Positions 25,596 to 34,715 of a stretch of 64,000 bases of DNA are shown piece by piece. A model generated the notes under the pieces. The model was not told the DNA's origin, ran no database searches, and worked only from the letters and a program-made list of their open reading frames with translations. The stretch covers positions 558,001 to 622,000 of the forward strand of contig NZ_BMPO01000001.1 in assembly GCF_014647635.1 (NCBI RefSeq), given 5' to 3'. Position 1 is the stretch's first letter, and each line of letters starts with the position of its first letter. This DNA is from Pseudomonas matsuisoli (GTDB lineage Bacteria; Pseudomonadota; Gammaproteobacteria; Pseudomonadales; Pseudomonadaceae). The translations under genes and the position numbers were made by a program.

Positions 25596-28500
25596 TCATT
25601 GGGCGACTGCATAGCGGCGGTCAAGTGTGCTGTAGCCCAGCCCGACACCCTTGCTGACCTTTACCTGAACAGGGATGCGTTCCTTCAGGGCCTCGACATG
25701 ACTGATGACGCCCACCGTCTTGCCGCTGGCATTGAGGTTATCCAGCGCGTCCAGGGCGATTTCCAGCGTTTCGCCGTCGAGAGTGCCGAACCCTTCGTCG
25801 AGAAACAGCGAGTCGATACGTGTTCGATGGCTGACGAGATCGGACAACGCCAGGGCCAAGGCCAGGCTGACCAGGAAGCTCTCGCCGCCAGACAGCGTGC
25901 GCGTGTCACGGGCCGCATCCGCTTGCCAAGTATCGAGCACCTCGAGCTCCAGCTCACCCACACTACGCCGCGCCAGTTGATAACGCCCATGCAAGCGTTC
26001 CAGCTGTCGATTGGCGAGGTGGATCAAATGATCCAGCGTCAGCCCTTGGGCGAAGCGGCGGTAGCGCGCACCGTCCGCTGACCCGATCAACCCATTGAGA
26101 TGCTGCCAGTCATTGCACCGCTGCGCCTGGCGCTCGATCTCTTCGAGTTGCGCCTTCTGCTCGGCACGGCGCGCATGGTCGTCGCGCAACTGCGCCGCAA
26201 TTTCGCCCTGTCGCTGAACGCACTGCTTGAGTTCGAGCTCGAGCGCTTCTAACGCCGGCTGCAATACTTCCAGCGAACGCTCCGTTTGCGGATCGGCGAG
26301 TAGCCGCTCGAGCGATTGCGCAGCGGCGGCCTGCACGGCTTGGGCCTCGGTAAGCGCTTTGTCGAGACGCGCCTTGAGCGCCAACAGCGCCAGGCGCTGC
26401 TCTTCGTCAAGCGACGCGGCAAGAAACGCGTTCTCATCCGTGAAGGGGCTCGCCGCAAGCGCAGCATGCCATACGACAGCCGCCTGAGATTGCGCCTGCG
26501 CACAACGCTCAAACTGCGCAACACGGGCGGCCAGCGTTGCCTGCAGAGCCGTTAGCGTTTTCTCACTGTGAAGATAATCCGACTCAACGGTCTCCAATGT
26601 GCGATCAGAAAGCCTGTCCAACGAGACGGATGCTACTACTGCGTTCCCTTGGCGTGCCTGCCAGCGCTTGGCGCTCTGTGTAGCGGCCGCCAATGCATGC
26701 TCCAGCGCAGGTTGTCGCTCGACCAACGCCTGCCGCTCACGATCATCCGTCTGCCAGCGCGCGCACTCTGCTTCGCGCTCGGCTAACCATGCATCACTAT
26801 CCACAGGCATGTCATAACCGAACGGTGCCAGCTCATCCTTCAAGGCTTGTGCGAATGCCTCGAATTGCTGTTCGGCGACGCTTAGCCGGCGGGCGACCTC
26901 CAAACGCCGAGCTTCAATCGCTTCACGTTCTTTTTCCAACAACGCAAGCCCATTGACCGCCGATGACTCTCGTTGCGCGCATGTCTGTAACGTGCTTAGA
27001 CGACGCTCAAGATCGCGTCGCAATCCCTCGAGCGCACTCAGCGTTTTTTCCACGGCCGAGCGATCAGCGATTTGCCGTGTCTGCTCGGCACGAATAGCGG
27101 CTTCATCCTCAAGGTTCATACCGAGCCGTTCACACAGCGTCGCCCAGTGCTGGTGCAACGATTCGAGCTGTTGACGCGCCTCCTGCTCTTGCTCTGCGGC
27201 AGCCTTGATCTGCGCTTCGAGCGAGGCTACCTCGGACGCCAGCGACTGCCCGTCCTGGGTGAGCGTGTCGAGCAATGTGCGGGCTTCGTCGAGCGCGCGC
27301 TGCGTTTCGGAGACATCGAGATTCTGATAGTCGTCCACCGCGGGATGGTCGCAAGACCCACACAGCGGGCACGCCTCGCCGGGGCGGAGCTCGGCACGAT
27401 GGGACTCGAGCGCGCGGATGCGTTGCTCCTGCTCCAGCAGTTTTTCCTTATCCCGGCTCTGTTGCTTGAGCGAACGGTAGCGCTGCCGTAGCGCCTCGAC
27501 GGCGTCCTTGCGCTGCTGCAGCGTATTGCTGTGACGCGCGGTCGCCTGCGCGGCCTGCATCGCCTTTTGCTCCAGTTGTTGGCGACGCAACACGAGTTGA
27601 TCAAGGTTTTCGAGAATGGAGCCCCTATCGATAAGCGCCTGCCAGGAAGTGCGCAACGTTGCCTCATCACGCCCTGCCAGCAGGTCTTCCCATCGCTGCT
27701 GCACCGATTGCGCTTCCGCCACGGCACTTTCGTGAGCCTGCCGTGTGTCACGCAGATTGGCGTGTGCGGATTGGATTCGCTCGTCGTGCTCCTGCGCCTG
27801 ACGTAGCTCCTGTACGTGCTGCTGGCGCAGGGTTTCGATCTCCGCCGCATGCTGTCGGTGGGTATCGAAGCGATTGCGCCAACCCTTGAGCCACTCGCCA
27901 AGACGCGCGTGCATCGCGCGCTCGGACAGGCTCGTTTCAAGAGCGGTACGCGCATCGAACGACGTTTGTAGCGCGTCGCTGGCGGCCTGATGCTCGATTG
28001 CCGCCAATTGAATACCGACACCGAGATGCTCGAGTGCCAGCGCCTGTTGCGACTCGAGATCCTCCTCACACCGGTCACGCTCGCTTTGAGCCTGGCTTTG
28101 GGCAAAGACCGTTTGCTGAAACGCGTCGTACTGAGGGCGAATACGCAGCGCCGGTTCGCAATGAGCAAGCCGCTGCAAATCGTCTGCCGCGTCGCTCAAG
28201 TCGGCCCGAGCGCGCGCTTCTTCTACGGCGGCCGCGCTCATTCGTTCTTGCGCTTGCAGCGTGTCCTGCAGCCAACGTTGTTCCTGTAACACGGTGGCAC
28301 GCTGGTTAACGAGCGCTGCTTCAGCCTCCGCTAGGCGCGCAGCATCCTCGGTCAGTTCAGCCACCTGCGACTCGGAAAGCAACGATGCCCCTTCTGCCCT
28401 CGCGCGCAGCTGAGCCAGCGACTCGCGCGCTTCACGGCTACGCTCGAATACGCGCTGGGAAACCAGCCCGTAGATTTCGCTGCCAGTCAATTCCTCCAGC

Positions 28501-29009
28501 AACTCCGCCCGCTGGTTAGCGTTGGCTTCGAGAAAGGCGGCGAACCCGCCCTGTGCCAGCAACATGGATTTGGTGAAGCGGCCGAAGTCCAGCCCTGTCA
28601 GCACTTCGACAGCTTTTGGCTTCTCGCTCAGCTTGTCGGTGATGATCTCGCCATCCAACCTGGCCAGCTCCGCACGCGCAGGCTGCAGCGAACCTTCGCT
28701 GCGATCCCGCGCCCGGCGTTGACTCCAGAAGGCGCGATAGCCGACCCCTTTCACCTCGAATTCCACTTCGGCCAGGCACTCAGCGGTATGGCGGCTCATC
28801 ACCTCGTTTTCGCTACCGACGCGCTCCATACGGGGCGTTCGGTGGTAGAGCGCAAGGCAGATCGCGTCCAACAGCGTGGTCTTCCCTGCACCGGTCGGCC
28901 CCGTGATGGCGAACAGACCCGCCCCCGCGAAGGGCTCGGCGGTGAAGTCGATCTTCCACTCCCCTTTTAGCGAGTTGAGGTTCTTCAGGCGCAGGCTGAG
29001 GATCTTCAC
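25596..29009 (-). CDS. sbcC: SbcC, ATPase subunit of the SbcCD nuclease
   Basis: A 1137-aa Rad50-type SMC-like ATPase. GTG 29009 is chosen because it gives the conserved N-terminus KILSLRLKNLNSLKG and follows GGGAAG; the frame extends to 29132 without support. Walker A GPTGAGKTT is at 37-45, a long coiled coil is broken by the zinc-hook CPLCGS at about residue 547, and the C-terminus has the signature RTLSGGESFLVSLALALAL and Walker B LFLDEGFGTLD. With SbcD it cleaves hairpins and protein-blocked DNA ends. Unusually, sbcD is not immediately upstream. Confidence 0.96.
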   Translation of the reverse strand: MKILSLRLKNLNSLKGEWKIDFTAEPFAGAGLFAITGPTGAGKTTLLDAICLALYHRTPRMERVGSENEVMSRHTAECLAEVEFEVKGVGYRAFWSQRRARDRSEGSLQPARAELARLDGEIITDKLSEKPKAVEVLTGLDFGRFTKSMLLAQGGFAAFLEANANQRAELLEELTGSEIYGLVSQRVFERSREARESLAQLRARAEGASLLSESQVAELTEDAARLAEAEAALVNQRATVLQEQRWLQDTLQAQERMSAAAVEEARARADLSDAADDLQRLAHCEPALRIRPQYDAFQQTVFAQSQAQSERDRCEEDLESQQALALEHLGVGIQLAAIEHQAASDALQTSFDARTALETSLSERAMHARLGEWLKGWRNRFDTHRQHAAEIETLRQQHVQELRQAQEHDERIQSAHANLRDTRQAHESAVAEAQSVQQRWEDLLAGRDEATLRTSWQALIDRGSILENLDQLVLRRQQLEQKAMQAAQATARHSNTLQQRKDAVEALRQRYRSLKQQSRDKEKLLEQEQRIRALESHRAELRPGEACPLCGSCDHPAVDDYQNLDVSETQRALDEARTLLDTLTQDGQSLASEVASLEAQIKAAAEQEQEARQQLESLHQHWATLCERLGMNLEDEAAIRAEQTRQIADRSAVEKTLSALEGLRRDLERRLSTLQTCAQRESSAVNGLALLEKEREAIEARRLEVARRLSVAEQQFEAFAQALKDELAPFGYDMPVDSDAWLAEREAECARWQTDDRERQALVERQPALEHALAAATQSAKRWQARQGNAVVASVSLDRLSDRTLETVESDYLHSEKTLTALQATLAARVAQFERCAQAQSQAAVVWHAALAASPFTDENAFLAASLDEEQRLALLALKARLDKALTEAQAVQAAAAQSLERLLADPQTERSLEVLQPALEALELELKQCVQRQGEIAAQLRDDHARRAEQKAQLEEIERQAQRCNDWQHLNGLIGSADGARYRRFAQGLTLDHLIHLANRQLERLHGRYQLARRSVGELELEVLDTWQADAARDTRTLSGGESFLVSLALALALSDLVSHRTRIDSLFLDEGFGTLDGETLEIALDALDNLNASGKTVGVISHVEALKERIPVQVKVSKGVGLGYSTLDRRYAVAQ

Positions 29010-29192
29010 GAAGGACTTCCCGAATGGATGAAGGGCCGCCGGCCCCGAATGGATGCAAATCGCCGGGGGGGCGTTGGACAAGCCGCCGATTTTCGCATCG
29101 ATATCCGCGTGACGCACGCACGGCGCCGCCATCCGACGAACCTAATCGCCTGTAGCGTTATCCAACAGGGACACCTTTGAAAGAGCGCCCCC

Positions 29193-29777
29193 GTGACCGA
29201 TTCACTCTGGCATTTGAGCCTCGCCGAGTTCCGCGACAGGGTCGCCTCCGATGCGCCCACGCCAAGCTGCGGCGCCGCTGCGGGTGTCAGTGCCAGCCTT
29301 GGGTTGTCCCTCATTCTGAAGGCCATCCGGATCGGTAGCGATCCTGCGGACGTAGGGACCCGCGGACTTATCAACGAGGCCGCGACCCTCCATCAGCAAT
29401 TGTCGACGCATGCAGATACGGACGCGCGCGTATTCCAGCGCTTCCTGAAAGCCGAGGCTCCGGAGATGAAAGGGCAAGCGGCACGGGACAGTGTGGCTAT
29501 TCCGCTCGCCACCGCGCATAGCTGCCGAGAGGCCATGCGTCTGGGCGAACGCGCCGCGCCCTATGTGAAAGAAACGATGCGCTCGGATGTAGTCGCGGGC
29601 GTCCTGCTGCTGGGAGCCGCCCTGGAGGCCGTATTGCTCAACGTGCGCGCCAACCTTGCGCAGGTCGATGACGACACCGAACGGCGCACGCTGGCGGAAC
29701 GATGCAGGACCTTACAGGCCGACGCAGACCAGATCCGATCTGGGCTGACGACCAACGAATCCGGCCCAACGGGTTAA
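29193..29777 (+). CDS. Cyclodeaminase/cyclohydrolase-family protein
   Basis: A 194-aa helical protein starting at GTG 29193 with a weak GAAAGAG ribosome binding site. It matches the formimidoyltransferase-cyclodeaminase (FTCD C-domain, FchA) family: SLAEFRDRVASDAPTPSCGAAAG is the conserved N-terminal signature, followed by helical repeats. Members deaminate 5-formimino-THF or act as methenyl-THF cyclohydrolases; the substrate here is unproven. It lies on the opposite strand between sbcD and sbcC, overlapping the sbcD 3' end by 4 bp. Confidence 0.85.
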   Translation: MTDSLWHLSLAEFRDRVASDAPTPSCGAAAGVSASLGLSLILKAIRIGSDPADVGTRGLINEAATLHQQLSTHADTDARVFQRFLKAEAPEMKGQAARDSVAIPLATAHSCREAMRLGERAAPYVKETMRSDVVAGVLLLGAALEAVLLNVRANLAQVDDDTERRTLAERCRTLQADADQIRSGLTTNESGPTG

Positions 29778-31069
29778 TCAGTCTCCGAAAGGGTGCTTAG
29801 CACCTCACGATGCATGTCCCGCAGGCGGCCCGCCAATTCATCGTCCAGGCTTTCGGAGGAGAGCCGGCGTTCGAACACGTCATGGGGATCGAGCTCGTCC
29901 AGCGTTTCGCTCGCGTCGCCTTGCAAACCGGGCGCAAGGTTCTTGCGCTCCCGGCGCACCCGCAGCACATCCACCGACAGCCCCTCGCACAGGGCGTTGA
30001 TCCGCGGTTGCAGGTCGGCCAGGTAATCGTCCTGGGTCACCACGACTTCCAGCCACAGACGTACATCGGCCTCCAGCGTTGCCGCCCGCTCTGGAAGGGT
30101 TTCCGCCAGCTCCGCCAACGAGCCCTTGAGCGATGCGAGAGGCTGGAATACCGGAATGAGGAGTGGCTCGACCGAGCGCAGGGAAGCCCCTTCGAAATCG
30201 ACGAGCAAGACTTGCTTCTGCTGCGCGCTTTCATCAAAGGCAAGTGCGATCGGCGAACCGCAGTAGCGTATGTGCTCCTCTCCACCCACCGCCTGCGGTC
30301 TGTGGATGTGGCCCAGCGCGATGTAGTCGGCTGGCGGAAAGGCATTGGTTGGAAACGCCTCCAGGGCGCCGACATAGATTTCTCGAACCGACTCACTCGC
30401 CGAGGCGCCAACCGTCGTCAGATGCCCCGTCGCAATGATCGGCAGATCGGCTCGTAGCGTTTGACGACGCGCTTCGGCAAGCTCATAGACGGTCGCGTAG
30501 TGCGCCTGTATGGCCTGCTGCAACGAGCGCTGCTTTTCCTGGGCACTTTGTCCGCCTTCACTTCGTAACAGGTCACGTGGGCGCAGGTAAGGAATGGCGC
30601 AAAGCACCGCGCCAGGTTTGCCGTCACGGTGACGCAAGACAACCACCTGATCCGACGCATCTTCTGCACTCGCCGGGATGACCTGGGCATCCAGCGCCGC
30701 CAGCAGACCACGGGACTCGCCCAGCATAGCCGCAGAGTCGTGATTGCCCCCGAGCACGACCAGCCGCGCCCCCGTGTCGCGCAGGGCGAGAACAAAATCG
30801 TTGTACTGCTCGCGGGCGTAGCTCGGCGGGGTTCCGGTATCGAACACATCGCCCGCGATGACCACCGCATCCACGGCATGCAGACGAACCTGCGCCACCA
30901 GCCATGCGCAAAATGCCTGGTGTTCGGCCTGCCGGGTACGCCCCATGAAATGCTGACCCAGGTGCCAGTCGGACGTATGCAATAGGCGAAAGCGCCGCGC
31001 GGGCGGTGAAGCGGGAGCGTCGAACAGGTGTAGCGTTTCCATCGGAGGTCCAGAAAGGTGGGTCGCCAT
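29774..31069 (-). CDS. sbcD: SbcD, nuclease subunit of the SbcCD complex
   Basis: Up to 431 aa. The metallophosphoesterase motifs are present: LLHTSDWHLGQ, VIAGDVFDTGTPP, VVLGGNHDS, ATGHLTT and ALGHIHRPQ. It is an Mre11-type Mn2+-dependent nuclease. The start is uncertain: ATG 31069 or ATG 31042 both precede the conserved RFRLLHTSDWH by many residues and neither has a strong ribosome binding site. It converges on the cyclodeaminase-like gene, so sbcD and sbcC are no longer adjacent. Confidence 0.95.
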   Translation of the reverse strand: MATHLSGPPMETLHLFDAPASPPARRFRLLHTSDWHLGQHFMGRTRQAEHQAFCAWLVAQVRLHAVDAVVIAGDVFDTGTPPSYAREQYNDFVLALRDTGARLVVLGGNHDSAAMLGESRGLLAALDAQVIPASAEDASDQVVVLRHRDGKPGAVLCAIPYLRPRDLLRSEGGQSAQEKQRSLQQAIQAHYATVYELAEARRQTLRADLPIIATGHLTTVGASASESVREIYVGALEAFPTNAFPPADYIALGHIHRPQAVGGEEHIRYCGSPIALAFDESAQQKQVLLVDFEGASLRSVEPLLIPVFQPLASLKGSLAELAETLPERAATLEADVRLWLEVVVTQDDYLADLQPRINALCEGLSVDVLRVRRERKNLAPGLQGDASETLDELDPHDVFERRLSSESLDDELAGRLRDMHREVLSTLSETD

Positions 31070-31334
31070 GCGTGCCAGGAGGTGAACGCCCGCACCGGGC
31101 GACCGGTCAGAATTTTGAATGATGATACGCGCTTAGCACGAGATGGGTGGGCGCGGTCGAGTTGGCCCGACGGAGGTGAGCCCCAGACGGTTCGCGATTT
31201 GCCGGATGCTAACCAGAGGGGCCGCAAATGCTAACAGCGCATTCGGCAAGACGTTTCTTGGCCACGACCATGAACCACGAATTCGCTCCCCCAACGCATC
31301 GATCACCACAACGAGAAATAACCCAAGGAGCCCC

Positions 31335-32681
31335 ATGAGCAAACTCAACGATGTGAAGCTGTTCATCAAGGGCCACCTTTGGGTCATTCCCATCGTGTTA
31401 CTAGCGGCGGGCCTATTCTTCTGGGCACTTGATCCCGCGCCGCCGGATCGACTGAAGATGGCTACCGGGGGAACCGGCGGCGGGTATGCCGATTTTGGCG
31501 AACGTCTCAAGGCGCGCCTGGCGGAAGACGACATCACCCTGGAACTCGTGCCCACATCCGGGTCACCCGAGAACCTTCAGCAGCTTCTGCGAAAAGACGT
31601 ACAGATCGCCCTGGTGCAAAGTGGGACCGAGCTCGATCTCGCCCCCGAAGAGCGCCGCCATCTGACGGGCTTGGGTGTCATGTATCGCGAGCCGCTCTGG
31701 TTGTTTCAGCGTGAAGGCCTGGACATCGAGGACATCGGCGATCTGCGCGGCCTGAGCGTGGCCAAAGGTGCTGCCGGAACAGGCACCGAAGCGGTCGTCG
31801 AAGCGCTGCTGCGGGCAAACGGCATTGGTGACGAAGGCGACTGGCAAGCCATTGGCGGCAATGAAGCGGCGTCAGCCCTACTGGACGGCAACCTGGACGC
31901 GGCCTTTTTCGTCGCACCGCCGCAAAATCCGCTGATCAAGCGCCTCGCAGCTGACCCTGGGGTTCGTTTGACAGGCTTTAGCCGCAGTGACGCTTACCGC
32001 GCGCACTTTCCGTTTTTGACGACGGTCCGCGTCCCGCGAGGGTTGATTGATCTGGCGAGCGACAATCCCGCTCGCGACATCACTACCCTGTCGCCATTGG
32101 CGACACTTGTCGCGAATAACACGCTGCACCCGGCACTGACCCCCCTCCTGCTGGAAGCGGCGCGAGATGTATTGAAAGCGGGCAACTTGCTCGACGAACC
32201 GAACCAATATCCGCAAGCAGAGCCGATGACCTTCCGATTGGGAAAAGAAGCGGACAACTACTATCGCAACGGGCCGCCCTATCTGCAGCGCTACCTGCCG
32301 TTCAAAGTGGCATCACTGGTGGATCGCTGGATCGTTTTGCTCATTCCCTTCATCGCGATCCTGATTCCACTTTTCAAGTCGATATCGCCGCTGTACACCT
32401 GGCGGATTCGCTCACGCATCTACAAGTGGTATCAGAGCTTGCGTGACGTTGAGGAGGAAATTCACAAAGGGACCATCAAGGGCAACGAGGACGCGCGCCT
32501 GGCCGACCTCAAGCGGGTGGAAGACGAGCTGAGCGAGGTGGAGGTGCCACTCTCCTACTCGCACGAGCTCTACCAGTTGCACCTGCATGTACGTTACATG
32601 CAGGACAGGCTGCGCAACCTACGCGATGGCACGCCGGATCGATCCATCATCGCGGAGGACGGCAACCCCCGCGACGCGTGA
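31335..32681 (+). CDS. Membrane-anchored TAXI-type solute-binding protein
   Basis: A 448-aa protein starting at ATG 31335 with AAGGAG upstream. An uncleaved-looking N-terminal membrane segment is at about 15-32. A TAXI/TRAP-type binding domain follows (MATGGTGGGYADFGERLKARL, then LVPTSGSPENLQQL and AGTGTEAVVEALL). A second membrane segment is at about 331-350, and a 98-aa charged, coiled-coil-prone cytoplasmic tail ends the protein. Ordinary TAXI proteins are secreted and lack the second segment and tail. No TRAP permease gene is adjacent. It may be a sensor or a tethered receptor; that is inference. Confidence 0.82.
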   Translation: MSKLNDVKLFIKGHLWVIPIVLLAAGLFFWALDPAPPDRLKMATGGTGGGYADFGERLKARLAEDDITLELVPTSGSPENLQQLLRKDVQIALVQSGTELDLAPEERRHLTGLGVMYREPLWLFQREGLDIEDIGDLRGLSVAKGAAGTGTEAVVEALLRANGIGDEGDWQAIGGNEAASALLDGNLDAAFFVAPPQNPLIKRLAADPGVRLTGFSRSDAYRAHFPFLTTVRVPRGLIDLASDNPARDITTLSPLATLVANNTLHPALTPLLLEAARDVLKAGNLLDEPNQYPQAEPMTFRLGKEADNYYRNGPPYLQRYLPFKVASLVDRWIVLLIPFIAILIPLFKSISPLYTWRIRSRIYKWYQSLRDVEEEIHKGTIKGNEDARLADLKRVEDELSEVEVPLSYSHELYQLHLHVRYMQDRLRNLRDGTPDRSIIAEDGNPRDA

Positions 32682-33635
32682 TCACAGCCCTGTGTTCAGG
32701 CTCTGATGCTCGTCGACGCCAAGGTGAATGTTCATGCTTTGCACCGCAGCACCAGCGGCGCCTTTGCCAAGGTTGTCGAGCCGCGCCACCAGGGTCACCC
32801 GTTCGGCATTACCGAAGACGAACAGATCGGCGCGGTTCGTGTCATTGGCACCTTGCACATCGAAAAAGCCGTCATCGAGATTGGCGGCGTCCTCAAGCGG
32901 CATCACGCGAATGAAGCGCTCGCCCTGGTAGTGTTTAGCCAATGCAGCGTGCAGCGCCGCGGGCGTCGCCTGTGCTGGCAGGTGCGAGAGCTGTAGAGGC
33001 ACCGTGACGGCAAGCCCTTTGAGAAACTCGCCAACGATTGGGCTGAAGACGGGTGCGGCGGAAATACCCGTCTGCACGCGCATTTCTGGCAAGTGCTTGT
33101 GGGCCTGGGCAACGGCATAAGGCCGCGGGCTCTTGAGACGCGGATTACCTCCCGCCTCGTACTCAGCGATCATTTGCTTGCCACCGCCGCTATAGCCCGT
33201 CAACGAAAACGCGCTCAGTGCATAGTCGATTGGCAAGAGCCCAGCATCCACCAGTGGGCGGACCAGCAAAATGAACGCTGTCGCGTGACAGCCGGGATTG
33301 GCAATTCGCTTGCTCGCACGGATCGCTTCACGCTGGCCGGCAACGAGCTCCGGCAGGCCGTACGTCCAGCTCGTATCGGTACGAAACGCGGTACTGGCGT
33401 CGATGATGCAAGTGTTTGGGTTGTTCACCAGGGAAACCGCTTCGCGCGACGCGGCATCAGGAAGGCACAAGAAGGCGACGTCCGCGGCATTGAGGAATCG
33501 GCCACGCTCAGCAGAGTCCTTACGCTTCGACTCATCGATGCGCAGCAGCTCAATATCAGTACGGCCATCCAGATAATCCAGCAGGCGCAGACCTGTCGTG
33601 CCTTCCTGACCATCCACGTAAACCTTGAACGTCAT
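32682..33635 (-). CDS. argC: N-acetyl-gamma-glutamyl-phosphate reductase, type 2
   Basis: A 317-aa protein of the short (type 2) AGPR class. It begins [20 protein letters not shown], with the NAD(P)-binding motif. The catalytic Cys is in [14 protein letters not shown], and [13 protein letters not shown] is the type 2 signature. It makes N-acetylglutamate semialdehyde in arginine synthesis. Many pseudomonads carry both types; type 1 is not in this window. It ends directly against the TAXI gene stop, tail to tail, with no intervening base. Confidence 0.94.
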   Translation of the reverse strand: MTFKVYVDGQEGTTGLRLLDYLDGRTDIELLRIDESKRKDSAERGRFLNAADVAFLCLPDAASREAVSLVNNPNTCIIDASTAFRTDTSWTYGLPELVAGQREAIRASKRIANPGCHATAFILLVRPLVDAGLLPIDYALSAFSLTGYSGGGKQMIAEYEAGGNPRLKSPRPYAVAQAHKHLPEMRVQTGISAAPVFSPIVGEFLKGLAVTVPLQLSHLPAQATPAALHAALAKHYQGERFIRVMPLEDAANLDDGFFDVQGANDTNRADLFVFGNAERVTLVARLDNLGKGAAGAAVQSMNIHLGVDEHQSLNTGL

Positions 33636-33919
33636 GACGTAACCCTCATTTCGATCACCCGATGCCCAGGTGAATTGCAGACGTCGGCATTGTACTCATC
33701 CCGGCGGGGTTCGCCATCGCGGACGGGCACGCCCAGCTGATACATAGCGTTACACACCCGAAAATCCGCGAAAGTGCCGAGATACGTGCTCTAAAACCAT
33801 TTTTGGAGACGCGGACGGGCGTCATCGAACGTACCGACAGAAACGTTTTTGCGTTGGGCGGGTCCGCTTTCTGAGCGCCTGCCGTCTAGGTCTTACGAAC
33901 CCATTCAAGGAGCCGTGCC

Positions 33920-34711
33920 ATGTATCGCATTCCTAGATTCTGTCTTCCCGCCCTCCTGGTTGCCTCGTTATTTCCCGTACAGGGCGTCGCACAGACTGCC
34001 CCGAAGCTCGACGTCCCCTACGTTCCAACGCCGGAACCTGTCGTCGCCCGAATGTTGGAAATGGCGAACGTACAGCCTGAAGACCATGTGGTCGATCTCG
34101 GATCAGGCGATGGGCGTATTGCCATTGCATCGGTCAAGGACCGAGGTGCGAAATCCGCACTGGGCGTTGACCTCAACCCGGAGCGTATCGAGGAAGCCGA
34201 AGCCAACGCTCAGAAAGCGGGCGTTGCCGACAAGGTGACCTTTGAACAGGGTGACCTGTTCAAGAAGGATATTTCCGATGCCAACGTGCTGACAATGTAT
34301 CTCTTACCGCGAGTGAACATGCAGTTGCGCCCCGTCATTCTCGAAGAGATGGAGCCTGGTACACGCATCGTCTCCCATGCGTTCAGCATGGAAGACTGGG
34401 AAGCCGACCAAACCGACGTGGTCGATGGGCGCTACATCTATCTCTGGATCGTTCCTGCCAAGGTGCAAGGCCAATGGCAGGTTAAAAATGGTGAGCAGGC
34501 CTTTACGCTGGATCTCGCGCAAACCTTCCAAAACGTGAGAGGCGAAGCGACCGTGAATGGCCGGCCCAGTACCGTGGAAGGCAAGCTCGACGGCGAGCGC
34601 CTCCACTTTACCCTGGGTGAGCAGCAATTCATCGGCATCGTGGACGGCGACGAGATCAAGGCCGTGAGTGAAGGCGGCGCTGTCGCCGACTGGAGCGCAA
34701 CGCGGAGCTGA
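33920..34711 (+). CDS. Exported SAM-dependent methyltransferase-fold protein
   Basis: A 263-aa protein starting at ATG 33920 with AAGGAG nine bases upstream. The N-terminus (MYRIPRFCLPALLVASLFPV, cleavage near GVAQ-TA) is a clear Sec signal peptide. The mature part has a class I Rossmann methyltransferase core: VDLGSGDGRIAIASV (motif I, residues 58-72), GVDLNPERIEEA (motif II) and DANVLTMYLLP. A C-terminal domain of about 80 aa, beta-rich with QGQWQVKNGEQAFTL, follows. SAM is not expected in the periplasm, so either it is supplied there or the fold has another role. The next gene, an APC permease, starts 4 bp downstream. Confidence 0.82.
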   Translation: MYRIPRFCLPALLVASLFPVQGVAQTAPKLDVPYVPTPEPVVARMLEMANVQPEDHVVDLGSGDGRIAIASVKDRGAKSALGVDLNPERIEEAEANAQKAGVADKVTFEQGDLFKKDISDANVLTMYLLPRVNMQLRPVILEEMEPGTRIVSHAFSMEDWEADQTDVVDGRYIYLWIVPAKVQGQWQVKNGEQAFTLDLAQTFQNVRGEATVNGRPSTVEGKLDGERLHFTLGEQQFIGIVDGDEIKAVSEGGAVADWSATRS

Positions 34712-34715
34712 CCCT

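Noticed and set aside
27227-28168. Open frame inside sbcC on the same strand
   Set aside because: A second frame of sbcC with Arg/Ser-rich low complexity; the sbcC frame carries the zinc hook here.
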